Assembly: GCF_030052815.1 (NCBI RefSeq)
Contig: NC_079495.1
Location: 54,786,773 to 54,850,772 of the forward strand
From: Hevea brasiliensis
Lineage: Eukaryota > Streptophyta > Magnoliopsida > Malpighiales > Euphorbiaceae
Reading direction: 5' to 3'
DNA length: 64,000 bases
The position numbers and the translations under genes were made by a program. The notes beneath the pieces are model-generated. The model saw nothing but the letters and a program-made list of their open reading frames with translations, did not search any database and was not told the origin of the DNA. Every line of letters begins with the position of its first letter. Position 1 is the first letter of the stretch. Shown here one piece after another: positions 9,289 through 20,200 of the stretch.

Positions 9289-10245
9289 TCACTCTGTATG
9301 GGTCGGTGGGCCATGTACAAAGGTTCCCTGACGTTACTCGGGAGAGGTCGGGGTGAACGAGTCATGACCCCGGTTACTTCACGAGGATGTTCAGTCTAAA
9401 GGGGTCGGGAATGATGCGTCCCACATCGATTCTGCAGGGAGGTCTTGGGTGTTATATATATGAGTTTGCAAACCTCCCCTTGTGAGCTAGCTTTTGAGGC
9501 GGAGTTAGGCAGGTTCATATCAAGCTATCTTGGCTGAGTTGCAAGTGAGGCCAAACCTGCTACAGCAGATTTTAGATGGGCAGAAGGTAGATGAGAAGCT
9601 AATGGCTATTATGAGCAAAATCCCAGGGGGAAAAGCAACTGACTATGGGGTGAAAGCTGATGGGTGTCTGTATTACAAAGGAAGACTGTGTGTACCAGAT
9701 AATGGGGAATTGAAGACCAGTATTCTAAAAGAGGCACACACCAGTGTATATGCTATGCACCCAGGAAGCACCAAGATGTACCATGATCTGAAGCTTCAGT
9801 ATTGGTGGCCTGGTATGAAGAAAGACATAGCTGACTATGTGATTAAATGCTTGACATGTCAGCAAGTCAAGGCAGAACATCAAGTTCCATAAGGTTTGCT
9901 ACAGCCTATACGCATACCTGAATGGAAATGGGATCGGGTCACCATGGATTTTGTAAGTGGTCTACCTCTCACCCGGAAGAAACATGATGCAGCATGGGTG
10001 ATAGTTGATAGGTTGACAAAGTCAGCACACTTTCTGCCAGTTAGGACTGACTACTCACTAGAGAGGTTAGCAGAATTGTATATTAGTGAGATAGTTAGAC
10101 TGCATGGAATCCCACTTTCCATCATATCTGATCGAGACCCAAGGTTTACATCGAGATTTTGGAAGAAGTTGCATGAATCCTTGGGTACACAACTCCATTT
10201 CAAAGACTTTCCATCCTCGACGGATGGGCAATGAAAGAGTAATCT

Positions 10246-10320
10246 GTAAATAATTGAAACCAATGAAATTGATACAAATATTGAATTGAAATGATAACAA
10301 TAACGTGAAATACTTGTCGT
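10246..10320 (+). other. Intron-like insert in integrase of B
   Basis: About 75 nt, AT-rich, beginning GTAAATAATTGAAACC and ending near TTGTCG|TGTCC, where the sister copy in F has TGTCAG|GTCC. The preceding CAG is written CT here. The original boundaries are clear only by comparison with F (40484-40558) and G (62832-62905). If read through, it meets TGA within a few codons. Confidence 0.6.
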
Positions 10321-10494
10321 GTCCTTGAAGATATCTTTGAGGAGTTGTGTCATTGAGTTTGAGGGAAGTCGATAGATACCTCCCATCGCGTAATTTGCAT
10401 ACAACAATAGCTACCAAGCTAGCATTCAAATGGCCCCATATGAAGCACTGTATGGGAGAAAATGTAGAACTCCAGTGTGCTGGACTGAATTGGG

Positions 10495-10499
10495 CGAAG
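10495..10499 (+). other. Left target-site duplication of element C (CGAAG)
   Basis: CGAAG here and at 21331-21335 flank element C exactly, the 5-bp duplication expected from Ty3/Gypsy integration. Confidence 0.92.
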
Positions 10500-13400
10500 T
10501 GTAACACCCCAAAGTTCGGTAGTGCGTTCTGCTGTTCCGGTGACCAGTGCTGTCCGGACAGCTAGGATGCCTAGAACTACACTTTGACACGAGGGAGGAG
10601 ACATAAAATAATGAAATACAAGAAAAGAAAATACAAGAAAAACAAAGGAAAAATAATAGCAAAGAAATGTGATCAAGTTAAGCGTAGGGAAACCTAGCGA
10701 GGGTGACAGACTGGAAGTCACGGCGTGGACCGTTGACTAGCTACGGATGCGGAAACCACGGAAAATATTTTAGGACTTAAATAGAACCTTATTGAAGTAT
10801 AAATCTCATTAGAAAGATTAAAGAAAAATTAAATAATTAGTACAAAGAAAAGTGAGAAATCGAAAAACAGACAAAATACGGTTTTCTGAAAAATCGAAAC
10901 GTAACGAGCAGGGCATTATGGTCATTTGACACCCCAAAGTGTCTTTTGACCTAAATGTCCATTAAAAATAAATAGTATTATACTTAGAAAATAAAATGAA
11001 AAATTAATTTGGTGGTACCTAAAGTAAATAGCTAAAATCATGGGTTAATGTGGGATTAAGTGAAAGTTTAACTTATAAAATGATTTAATTTTTTAGTGGA
11101 CCACTAAGGGAATTAATTAAACACATAGTGGGACATGTGTACACTTAAAATGCAGCTGAATAATTCAGCTTCCTCATTTGCATTCAACATTGCCGTGAAT
11201 GAGGTGAGAGGAAACTCCATAGCCATTTTTCATGCAAGCTTTCTTAACCTCCCATTTTCAACTCCAATCCTTTAAGTTCCTTCACAAAAAATGGTCTACA
11301 CATCACAAGGAAGATATTGATACCAATTTTGAGAAGTTTGGTGAAGGTTTAGCAAGTTACAATTAAAGGTAAGTTTGCATTTTTGAGAATTTTCTTTGTT
11401 AAAGTTTATGTTCATGTTATGGGTGTTAGATTGGTGAAGGAAAATTTTGAGTTTGAAGGGTTATTGTTGTTTTCATTTTGGACAGCCATGAGTCACGTTT
11501 TTGATGAGGTATTGGTGCATATAATTGATGAGAAATAATGTTAATCATGGTGATTTAGTAACTTAGTGAATTATTTCATGTTTATATGGTGAATTATGCA
11601 CTTTGATGGGAATTGGTATATGGGACGACAATGTGATGTTGAAGAATGGTTTGTGGCAGCTTGTGGACACTTGAGTAATGGTATATATTGAAGGAAGTGT
11701 GGCCAGAATATTGACCTAGAAGGATTGATGATATGTATGTAAATTAACATTGTAAAGTGTATGTAAAGTTTGTAATGTTTAGGTGTGTTTGTAATGGTAC
11801 TTAGAAATTGTAATTGTGAATGATATTTGGTGTGTTGAGGGTGATTGGAATCTGCCCAAAATAATGCTAATGTAATGTAGAAAATGCTTTTGGTAATGTG
11901 CCAAAACAGTTTGGTAGGTAAGTAAACAAATGGCAAAGGTAAGTGTGTGTTTGAAGTTGGGGTGTGAAATGCATATTGAGGGCAGTGTATATTTTAGCCT
12001 ATAACCTTGAATGTGTAACCTCAATTGGTATGAGACCAATTTGAGGTGAAACTAGGCACAAAATGTGCCAACTTTCATTGAGAAACCATGCCAAAATTCT
12101 GCTTGCAAGGTGACCTAAAAATGACCAATTCGGATTAGGTGCAATTAGGACCTGAAAAATGACCAATTGGGCAGCAGTGAGTGTTTAGGCCATAACTCAC
12201 TCAAACCAGGTCCAATTGACCTGAAATTTTGACCAAGAATAGTTAAGACCCATACCTACAAGTCTTATGAAGGCACCAAAGCCCAGAAATGACCATAAGC
12301 AAGTAAAACAACTTGCACAAGTTCGGGTCCAAAACTGGCCGAACCAGAGTTGACCAAATTGACCTAAAATTGACCTAAAATGGTACCATTTGACCAGCAA
12401 TAGTATAATGACCATCACTTGGTCTACTTAACTCGGAGTGACCTGAACTTTTGCCCCGCGTGGACTAAGACCTAGATCTACAAGTTTGTAGTTTCGACCG
12501 AGACCGAAAACCGAGGAACTAGATCGTCGGTTAGGTCAAACCAGTATCCCTAATCGAGAATTTGCACTAAAATGCACTAAACAAGGAAATGACTTTGGTA
12601 AAATGTACCAAACCTAAAACCCTATCGAATGTGACATATTAACGACACTAAGACCTAATTTACCTAAAAGCGCAATGAGGTTGGTATATTAGGTGATTAA
12701 GTGAATAATTGAGTTCGATGCATTATTTACCAAACACCATCGATAGAGATAGTTTAATTTAGCTGAAACACTTCAAATTGTGTTTCTCGATTAACAAGGA
12801 CTCAAAGAAAGGGAAGGAAACACTGAGTCGGATCGAGAGACAACATCAGAGGTTTGTGCACAACTAGTTTTTAACTGATTTTATTTGAATATTTCATATG
12901 ATTAAATGACATATTTTCTTATGTATTATCTTTAACAAGCATTGGATTTAATTCAATGATTACTGAAAATTGTTATAGTATGTATGAATTTAGCTTTGTG
13001 AAATGGTATTTCCACAAGTATTAAGCATTGTTATGGATTGAACAAAATATGTTTTGGAAAATTGTGATCGAACATGTTTTGAATTGTGATGGTAATTTTC
13101 ATGGAAAAATGCAAATTTATGATTTGAATTGTGATGAGCATAAAAATTTATTGGATATTAGAATTGACTTTGAATCGAATTATATTGTGATTTATGCTCA
13201 ATAAATGGATTGTAATATTGTTTTATATCTCACTATAGATGCTTGACTAGGTTATTACCCGTCTCTCTCATTTGTTGAGAAGACAATGGAGTTAGTTGTG
13301 TTTTGATTACCATGGTACGTGCACAGGCTTAGATTTTCCTCTGATTTGAGGTTAGATCTAAGTTTATTTTATCGTTATGGCCCTTGCGGAAGATTCATTA

Positions 13401-14504
13401 TTGTGATGGTACTGTGCACGATGATTTGACCTCCCCGACCATAGGGAGTTAGAATCACATCGAATATGGCCCTTTCGGATTAGTCTTGCATAGTTAGTGA
13501 GATAAAGATTGATTTTTGAGATACATAATGATTTTTGAGATACATATTGATTTTTGAGATACAGAATGATTTTTGAGATACATAATGATTTTTGAGATAT
13601 AGAATGGCTTTTGAATGGTAAGGAATGGTGATTTCAATTATGGTTTATGTATAATTGATTTTGTTGGAATTACTTAAATGGATAGTCATGATTTGATAAA
13701 TTGAATTTTGTGCTCCAAGTCATTTATACAAATGATTTACATTATTGGCAATGAATATTTTGAGTTGTGAAATTTGATCGAGATTCGATTCTCAAATTAT
13801 TTCAGTAAAATTTGTCAATGTATATTGTACTATGTTTTAAATTATAGTTGTGCACCATCGAGTTCACCACTCAATGATAGCTTTGTATCTTTATCGCAGG
13901 TAAGAAGAGCATAGAGCAGTAAGTAAATTTCGTTGAAGATATATTCGGATAAGCTCCAGGTATATCATAGGTATACCCATGTATATAGGTTTTGATGTAA
14001 GCATGTAATAATATGTATGTAAATTATTTGAGCAGTTGTATATAAAACTCTTGTAAAATATTTTGGTATGTAATCAAATGTAAATTATTGTAAATGTAAA
14101 TTTGGGATTTCAATTATCTGAATAGTTTGTAATATAAATTTTGAGTCTTGAAATGAATGAGATATTTCTTTATGATGGGATTAGTTTGAAAATGAATTGA
14201 TTGTGTATTGAGAATTGAATTGTGAATTGAATTGAAGTTACTGAAGTTGTATTTGAGAAAACATATTGGGAGCATTTTTCTTTTGCAGGATTGAAGAACT
14301 GTTTTCTCAAAATACAGCCGGCACTTTGCCGAAATTTTGAAAAAAATTTTATAACACCAGATTTTAATCGATGATTTAAATTGCACGAAATTGTTTTAAA
14401 ATCCCTTGTAGTATATCTAATGGGTTATCGGTAGGCGAAGTACGGTAATTCATTAGGTGTACTACGGGATCATGTTACATCTTACAGAGGAGTAGGGTGT
14501 GACA
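10500..14504 (+). repeat. 5' LTR of element C (about 4.0 kb)
   Basis: Nearly collinear with 17295-21330. It holds no coding sequence I can support; the antisense open frame 11571-11936 recurs identically in the other LTR simply because the LTRs match. It contains a 19-bp minisatellite in five copies (13511-13605). Many differences from the 3' LTR lie at CAG, CTG and CCGG. Confidence 0.92.
13511..13605 (+). repeat. 19-bp minisatellite, 5 units, in LTR C1
   Basis: Five near-identical units of GATTTTTGAGATACATAAT. The matching place in LTR C2 (20360-20435) has four, so one unit was gained or lost after insertion. Confidence 0.93.
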
Positions 14505-14511
14505 TGTTTTG

Positions 14512-14523
14512 TGGTATCAGAGC
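14512..14523 (+). other. Primer binding site, element C
   Basis: TGGTATCAGAGC, 7 bp after the LTR end GTGACA; initiator tRNA-Met type. Confidence 0.85.
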
Positions 14524-15360
14524 AATGATTTTAAAGTGAAGTTCGAACTGTGAATTTGAAATCTTTTTGTCGGTAACTACAACTGCTCAAATGTTTGATA
14601 CATATAGTACATTTACATCATAAATATGAACTAATGGAGAGGAATCTCCTTATGTTGGTTGTACAGGAATAGAGAATCTTGTGGAAAGATATGGAAGAGA
14701 AAAATGAGATCGTAGGACAGTCCATGATGGCAGTACAAGTTGAGGCCCAGCTCCACAAAGTGTCGAAGGCAGTGTACCAGCTTTTACCAGTGCAAATTAC
14801 TGCACAAATGGCCCGACAAATGGCCACTTTCTTCCAATAAATGGCTGATAATCACACCCAAGCCAATCTGCACTCCAACCCCACAAGGGCAAGGTGTGAA
14901 ATGGAAAAGAGGGAGAAACCTATGGGTGAGCTCGAGCAGAATTTGAGAAAGAGAAAAGAATTTGAGGAACCCGAGCTCAGGGATATGATAGAGGTGGATC
15001 AGTAAGACAGAGACCATCAAGGTCCAGTCGTCGAACAACTAGAAGTTCCTACCCTTCCCGCCAATGTGAAACTTGTAGAAGATATCATGGTGGGATATGC
15101 TATAAGACCTCTGGAGCCTGCTACAATTGTGAAAAACTTAGACACTTTGCTAAAGATTGTACTAAACCACCTCGATCTGCTCTCTGGATTTCACAGACCG
15201 TCAGTCAGAGTCAAGATAGAAATAGAGTTGGTACTCCTCACCACTATAACACAGTGAATCAACCCGAATATAGTAGCGCACCAGTCCGAGCGTCCACTAT
15301 GCGCCAAGGAGAAAGAGCAGAAACTTCAGATGTAGCTGCTGGTAAGTTCTTAATTTTTGA
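14524..15360 (+). pseudogene. gag: Decayed gag of element C with two zinc knuckles
   Basis: The N-terminal and capsid parts are broken by stops. A nucleocapsid end is recognisable at 15065-15160: C-E-T-C-RRY-H-GGI-C followed by C-Y-N-C-EKLR-H-FAKD-C. The frame continues through PPRSALWISQTVSQ to AAGKFLIFERNN and a stop at about 15372. Two knuckles in tandem distinguish it from element A. The role would be RNA packaging; this copy cannot make a full protein. Confidence 0.7.
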
Positions 15361-15930
15361 AAGAAACAATTAGTTATTATTTGATCCCAGCACTACTTAA
15401 TTGTGTGTTAGTGTCAGAACTATATGTTCTATTGCTATTCCCTTACAGGAGAATAAATTTGATGCGTTAGTGACTAGTCTTTTAGGATCAAAACTACAAT
15501 AACAAGTATGATTGACACTAATTTTGGAAGAATTGTTAACTAAAAGAATTGGGATATTGTAATCAGAATCGGTTTGGGATATTAGTGGATTCGAGAAGGA
15601 TAAGATGTTAGAAAACCTAGTCCATGAGGTTATAACGTAGTGACTATATAATGTTCTCGATGTTTGTATTGTAAGCTGCAGATTACGATGCATCACCGGA
15701 TTATTGTGTAGAGCTACGTGTTTCCTCGTGGTACAATAAGTAAGAATATTTGTAAGTAATCTATAAACTGATACAGTTGCACCCGAATAGGGTACTATTA
15801 CTGGAAATAAATGTGGAAATTTTAGTCAGAAATTTAAAACTTCAGAACTAGCCTATCAAACGACTACACTTGTAAGGTAGCTAGAGTCAGTGACTCAGTT
15901 ACATTAGTGTGAATTACCTATAAGCTTAGA
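15361..15930 (+). other. Degenerate internal DNA of element C, possible protease remnant
   Basis: LFDPSTT at about 15379-15399 resembles the LVDPGSTHSY active-site stretch of relatives F and G, with Gly changed to Ser and a stop right after. Beyond it, to about 15930, I see no recognisable domain; RT and RNase H are absent. Confidence 0.45.
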
Positions 15931-16200
15931 GATATCAGTACGACTTATTATCCTCAGATGGATGGACAGTCGAAACAAGTGATTCAGGTAAATTTTGAAA
16001 CTCATTGGATTTCTATAAATAATGAAATGAAATGATAAAAATAACCTGTAAAATGTGATAAGCCCTCAAGAATATATCGAGAACTTGTGTCATTGAATCC
16101 GAGAGGAGATGGGACAGATACATCCCACTAACAGAATTTGTATACATTAATAAGTGTCAAGCTAGCATACGAGTGGCACCCTATGAAACATTGTAAGGGA
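15931..16200 (+). pseudogene. Out-of-order integrase fragment with intron-like insert, element C
   Basis: STTYYPQMDGQSKQVIQ (to 15987) corresponds to the end of the DDE core. A 75-nt GT...AG insert follows (15988-16062), then degraded sequence equal to the next helix (about 16063-16200). It resembles B, F and G, and lies upstream of, not after, the core at 16201. This indicates a rearranged or chimeric interior. Confidence 0.65.
15988..16062 (+). other. Intron-like insert in the first integrase fragment of C
   Basis: 75 nt, from ATTCAG|GTAAATTTTGAAAC to GTGATAAG|CCCTC. Same place and length as in B and F, but more diverged. Confidence 0.6.
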
Positions 16201-17259
16201 ATAGATAACTATGGATTTTGTGACGAGATTTCCGAGGACATAGAATAGTCATGATACAGTATATTATAGTTGATAGACTAACCAAGTCCGCTCACATTTT
16301 GCCAGTTCGGATGGACTATAGCCTGGAAAGATTAGCCAGATTGTACGTATATGAGATTGTAAAACTGCATGGAATGCCAGTATCAATTGTGTCTGACAGA
16401 GATCCTAGGTTCACTTCTAGATTCTGGGGTAGTCTTCAGAGAGCCCTAGGAACTAGATTGAACTTCAAAGACAAAGATTCCACCCACGCATGCATGGCCA
16501 GTCTGAAAGAGTAATTCAGATATTGGAGGATATGCTACGGGCTTGTGTGATTCAATTTGAAGGTAGTTGGGATACACACTTGCCTTTGATTGAGTTTGCT
16601 TATAACAACAGTTATCAATCAAGCATTGGGATGCCTCCATATGAAGCTTTGTATGGCAGAAAGTGCAGAACTTCCTTATGTTGGTATGAGGTAGGTGAAA
16701 GGAAGATGATTGGGCCAGAAATTGTTCAGCAGACATAGGAAAAGATCAAATTGTTCAGAGATAGACTCAAGGCTGCATCAGACCGCCAGAAGTCCTATGT
16801 TGATCTGAAGAGAAGAAATATTGAATATGCAGTGGGTGATAAGGTATTCCTCAAAGTTTCTCCTTGGAAGAGGATTATGAGATTTGGCAGAAAGGGGAAA
16901 CTGAGTCCTCATTTCATCGGACCATATGAAGTTCTGGAAAGAGTGGGTCCTCTGGCATATCGGTTAGCATTACCTCTAGAATTAGTAAGGATACACAGTG
17001 TCTTCTATGTGTCCATGTTAAGGAGGTACAGATCAGACCCATCTCATGTCTTGTCGATTGAAGAGATTGAAGTGAATCGGACCTCTCATATGAGGAAAAA
17101 CCCATAAAAATTCTGGCTTATGAGGTGAAGCAGCTGAGGAACAAACAGATACCCCTGGTTAAAGTGCTGTGGAACCATCATTCAGGCCAGGAAGCTACTT
17201 GGGAACGTGAAGAGGATATGAGGAGATAGCACCCACAGCTGTTCAGAGACTAATGCTGT
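16201..17259 (+). pseudogene. Second integrase of element C, without the insert
   Basis: [12 protein letters not shown] is followed by a stop, then an open frame from 16251: [23 protein letters not shown] and [16 protein letters not shown] shift near 16474 leads to [25 protein letters not shown] (from 16499), where the VIQ-ILED joint is continuous: the insert found in B, F and G is absent. DLKRRNIEYAVGDKVFLKVSPWK and GPYEVLERVGPLAYRLALP follow. The chromodomain-like end (VKQLRNKQIPLVKVLWNHHSGQEATWE) reaches about 17210, near a TAG at 17227. Confidence 0.8.
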
Positions 17260-17281
17260 AAAATTTGAGACGAAATTTATT

Positions 17282-17293
17282 TAAGGGGGAGAA
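17282..17293 (+). other. Polypurine tract, element C
   Basis: TAAGGGGGAGAA lies immediately before the T of TGTAACACCCC, as expected for plus-strand priming. Confidence 0.8.
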
Positions 17294-17294
17294 T

Positions 17295-20200
17295 TGTAAC
17301 ACCCCAAAGTTCGGTGAGTGCGTTATTGCTTCGGTGACCGATCTTTGTCGGACAGCTAGGATGCCTAGAACTACACTTTGACACGAGGGAGGAGACATAA
17401 AATAATGAAATACAAGAAAAGAAAATACAAGAAAAACAAAGGAAAAATAATAGCAAAGAAATGTGATCAAGTTAAGCGAGCCGGGAAACCTAGCGAGCTG
17501 TGACCGCACCGGGAAGTCACGGCGAGGACCGTTGACTAGCTCGGATCATGGAAACCACGGAAAATATTTTAGGACTTAAATAGAACCTTATTGAAGTATA
17601 AATCTCATTAGAAAGATTAAAGAAAAATTAAATAATTAGTACAAAGAAAAGTGAGAAATCGAAAAACAGACAAAATACGGTTTTACCGAAAAATCGGGAA
17701 CGTAACCCGAACAGGGGCATTATGGTCATTTGACACCCCGAATTGTCTTTTGACCTAAATGTCCATTAAAAATAAATAGTATTATACTTAGAAAATAAAA
17801 TGAAAAATTAATTTGGTGGTACCTAAAGTAAATAGCTAAAATCATGGGTTAATGTGGGATTAAGTGAAAGTTTAACTTATAAAATAATTTAATTTTTTAG
17901 TGGACCACTAAGGGAATTAATTAAACACATAGTGGGACATGTGTACACTTAAAATGCAGCTGAATAATTCAGCTTCCTCATTTGCATTCAACATTGCCGT
18001 GAATGAGGTGAGAGGAAACTCCATAGCCATTTTTCATGCAAGCTTTCTTAACCTCTTCAACTCCAATCCTTTAAGTTCCTTCACAAAAAATGGTCTACAC
18101 ATCACAAGGAAGATATTGATACCAATTTTGAGAAGTTTGGTGAAGGTTTAGCAAGTTACAATTAAAGGTAAGTTTGCATTTTTGAGAATTTTCTTTGTTA
18201 AAGTTTATGTTCATGTTATGGGTGTTAGATTGGTGAAGGAAAATTTTGAGTTTGAAGGGTTATTGTTGTTTTCATTTTGGACAGCCATGAGTCACGTTTT
18301 TGATGAGGTATTGGTGCATATAATTGATGAGAAATAATGTTAATCATGGTGATTTAGTAACTTAGTGAATTATTTCATGTTTATATGGTGAATTATGCAC
18401 TTTGATGGGAATTGGTATATGGGACGGCAATGTGATGTTGAAGAATGGTTTGTGGCAGCTTGTGGACACTTGAGTAATGGTATATATTGAAGGAAGTGTG
18501 GCCAGAATATTGACCTAGAAGGATTGATGATATGTATGTAAATTAACATTGTAAAGTGTATGTAAAGTTTGTAATGTTTAGGTGTGTTTGTAATGGTACT
18601 TAGAAATTGTAATTGTGAATGATATTTGGTGTGTTGAGGGTGATTGGAATCTGCCCAAAATAATGCTAATGTAATGTAGAAAATGCTTTTGGTAATGTGC
18701 CAAAACAGTTTGGTAGGTAAGTAAACAAATGGCAAAGGTAAGTGTGTGTTTGAAGTTGGGGTGTGAAATGCATATTGAGGGCAGTGTATATTTTAGCCTA
18801 TAACCTTGAATGTGTAACCTCAATTGGTATGAGACCAATTTGAGGTGAAACTAGGCACAAAATGTGCCAACTTTCATTGAGAAACCATGCCAAAATTCTG
18901 CTTGCAAGGTGACCTAAAAAAATGACCAATTCGGATTAGGTGCAATTAGGACCTGAAAAATGACCAATTGGGCAGCAGTGAGTGTTTAGGCCATAACTCA
19001 CTCAAACCAGGTCCAATTGACCTGAAATTTTGACCAAGAATAGTTAAGACCCATACCTACAAGTCTTATGAAGGCACCAAAGCCCAGAAATGACCATAAG
19101 CAAGTCAAACAACTTGCACAAGTTCGGGTCCAAAAACTGGCCGAACCAGAGTTGACCAAATTGACCTAAAATTGACCTAAAATGGTACCATTTGACCAGC
19201 AATAGTATAATGACCATAACTTGGTCTACTTAACTCGGAGTGACCTGAAATTTTGCCCCGCGTGCAATAAGACCTAGATCTACAAGTTTGTAGTTTCGAC
19301 CGAGACCCGAAAACCGAGGGAACTAGATCGTCCGGTTAGGTCAAACCAGTATCCCTAATCGACAAAGAATTTGCACTAAAATGCACTAAACAAGGAAATG
19401 ACTTTGGTAAAACGTACCAAACCTAAAACCCTATCGAATGTGACATATTAACGACACTAAGACCTAATTTACCTAAAACGCAATGAGGGTTGGTATATTA
19501 GGTGATTAAGTGAATAATTGAGTTCAGTGCATTATTTACCAAACACCATCGATAGAGATAGTTTAATTTAGCACTGAAACACTTCAAATTGTGTTTCTCA
19601 GTTAACAAGGACTCAGCAAAAGGGAAGGAAACACTGAGTCCAGATCAGGGAGACAGTCATCAGAGGTTTGTGCACAACTAGTTTTTAACTGATTTTATTT
19701 GAATATTTCATATGATTAAATGACATATTTTCTTATGTATTATCTTTAACAAGCATTGGATTTAATTCAATGATTACTGAAAATTGTTATAGTATGTATG
19801 AATTTAGCTTTGTGAAATGGTATTTCCACAAGTATTAAGCATTGTTATGGATTGAACAAAATATGTTTTGGAAAATTGTGATCGAACATGTTTTGAATTG
19901 TGATGGTAATTTTCATGGAAAAATGCAAATTTATGATTTGAATTATGATGAGCATAAAAATTTATTGGATATTAGAATTGACTTTGAATCGAATTATATT
20001 GTGATTTATGCTCAATAAATGGATTGTAATATTGTTTTATATCTCACTATAGATGCTTGACTAGGTTATTACCCGTCTCTCTCATTTGTTGAGAAGACAA
20101 TGGAGTTAGTTGTGTTTTGATTACCATGGTACGTGCACAGGCTTAGATTTTCCTCTGATTTGAGGTTAGATCTAAGTTTATTTTATCGTTATGGCCCTTG

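Larger units (their letters stand above)
8917..9522 (+). mobile_element. TRIM array: LTR-int-LTR-int-LTR
   Basis: Three copies of an about 110-bp LTR (8917-9026, 9163-9273, 9412-9522; TGATG...ATCA) alternate with two 136-138-bp internal parts. Each internal part starts with TGGTATCAGAGCC and ends with a purine-rich AAAGGG(T)GGGAA just before the next LTR. This is the structure of a terminal-repeat retrotransposon in miniature joined in tandem. Open frames here (for example 8786-9118 and 9132-9365 on the minus strand) repeat with the DNA and are not genes. Left flank is element A; right flank is element B, so flanking duplications do not match. Confidence 0.9.
9523..10499 (+). pseudogene. Integrase of element B (zinc domain, DDE core), with intron-like insert
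   Basis: The linker [19 protein letters not shown] leads to the H-H-C-C zinc region (HTSVYAMHPGSTKMYHDL...CLTCQQVK, to about 9880). TAA at 9890-9892 breaks the frame. The core then continues with D in TMDFVSGLP (9947-9949) and D in SDRDPRFTS (10130-10132). The glutamate region reads as a damaged TDGQ-ERVI, directly followed by a 75-nt insert (10246-10320). Beyond it the frame is degraded (YLPS, then YEALYGRKCRTPVCW scattered over frames) up to element C. The normal form is seen in F and G. Confidence 0.83.

Noticed and set aside
8917..9522. Cassandra-type TRIM with 5S rRNA promoter
   Set aside because: No 5S rRNA internal control region could be recognised in the LTRs; only the general TRIM layout is supported.
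11571..11936. 121-codon antisense open frame, identical at 18370-18735
   Set aside because: The two copies lie in the two LTRs of one element and are identical because the LTRs are. No domain or codon bias is seen, so it is not called a gene.
13511..13605. CRISPR-like spacing of short repeats
   Set aside because: Units are directly adjacent without unique spacers, and the DNA is plant LTR; it is a minisatellite.
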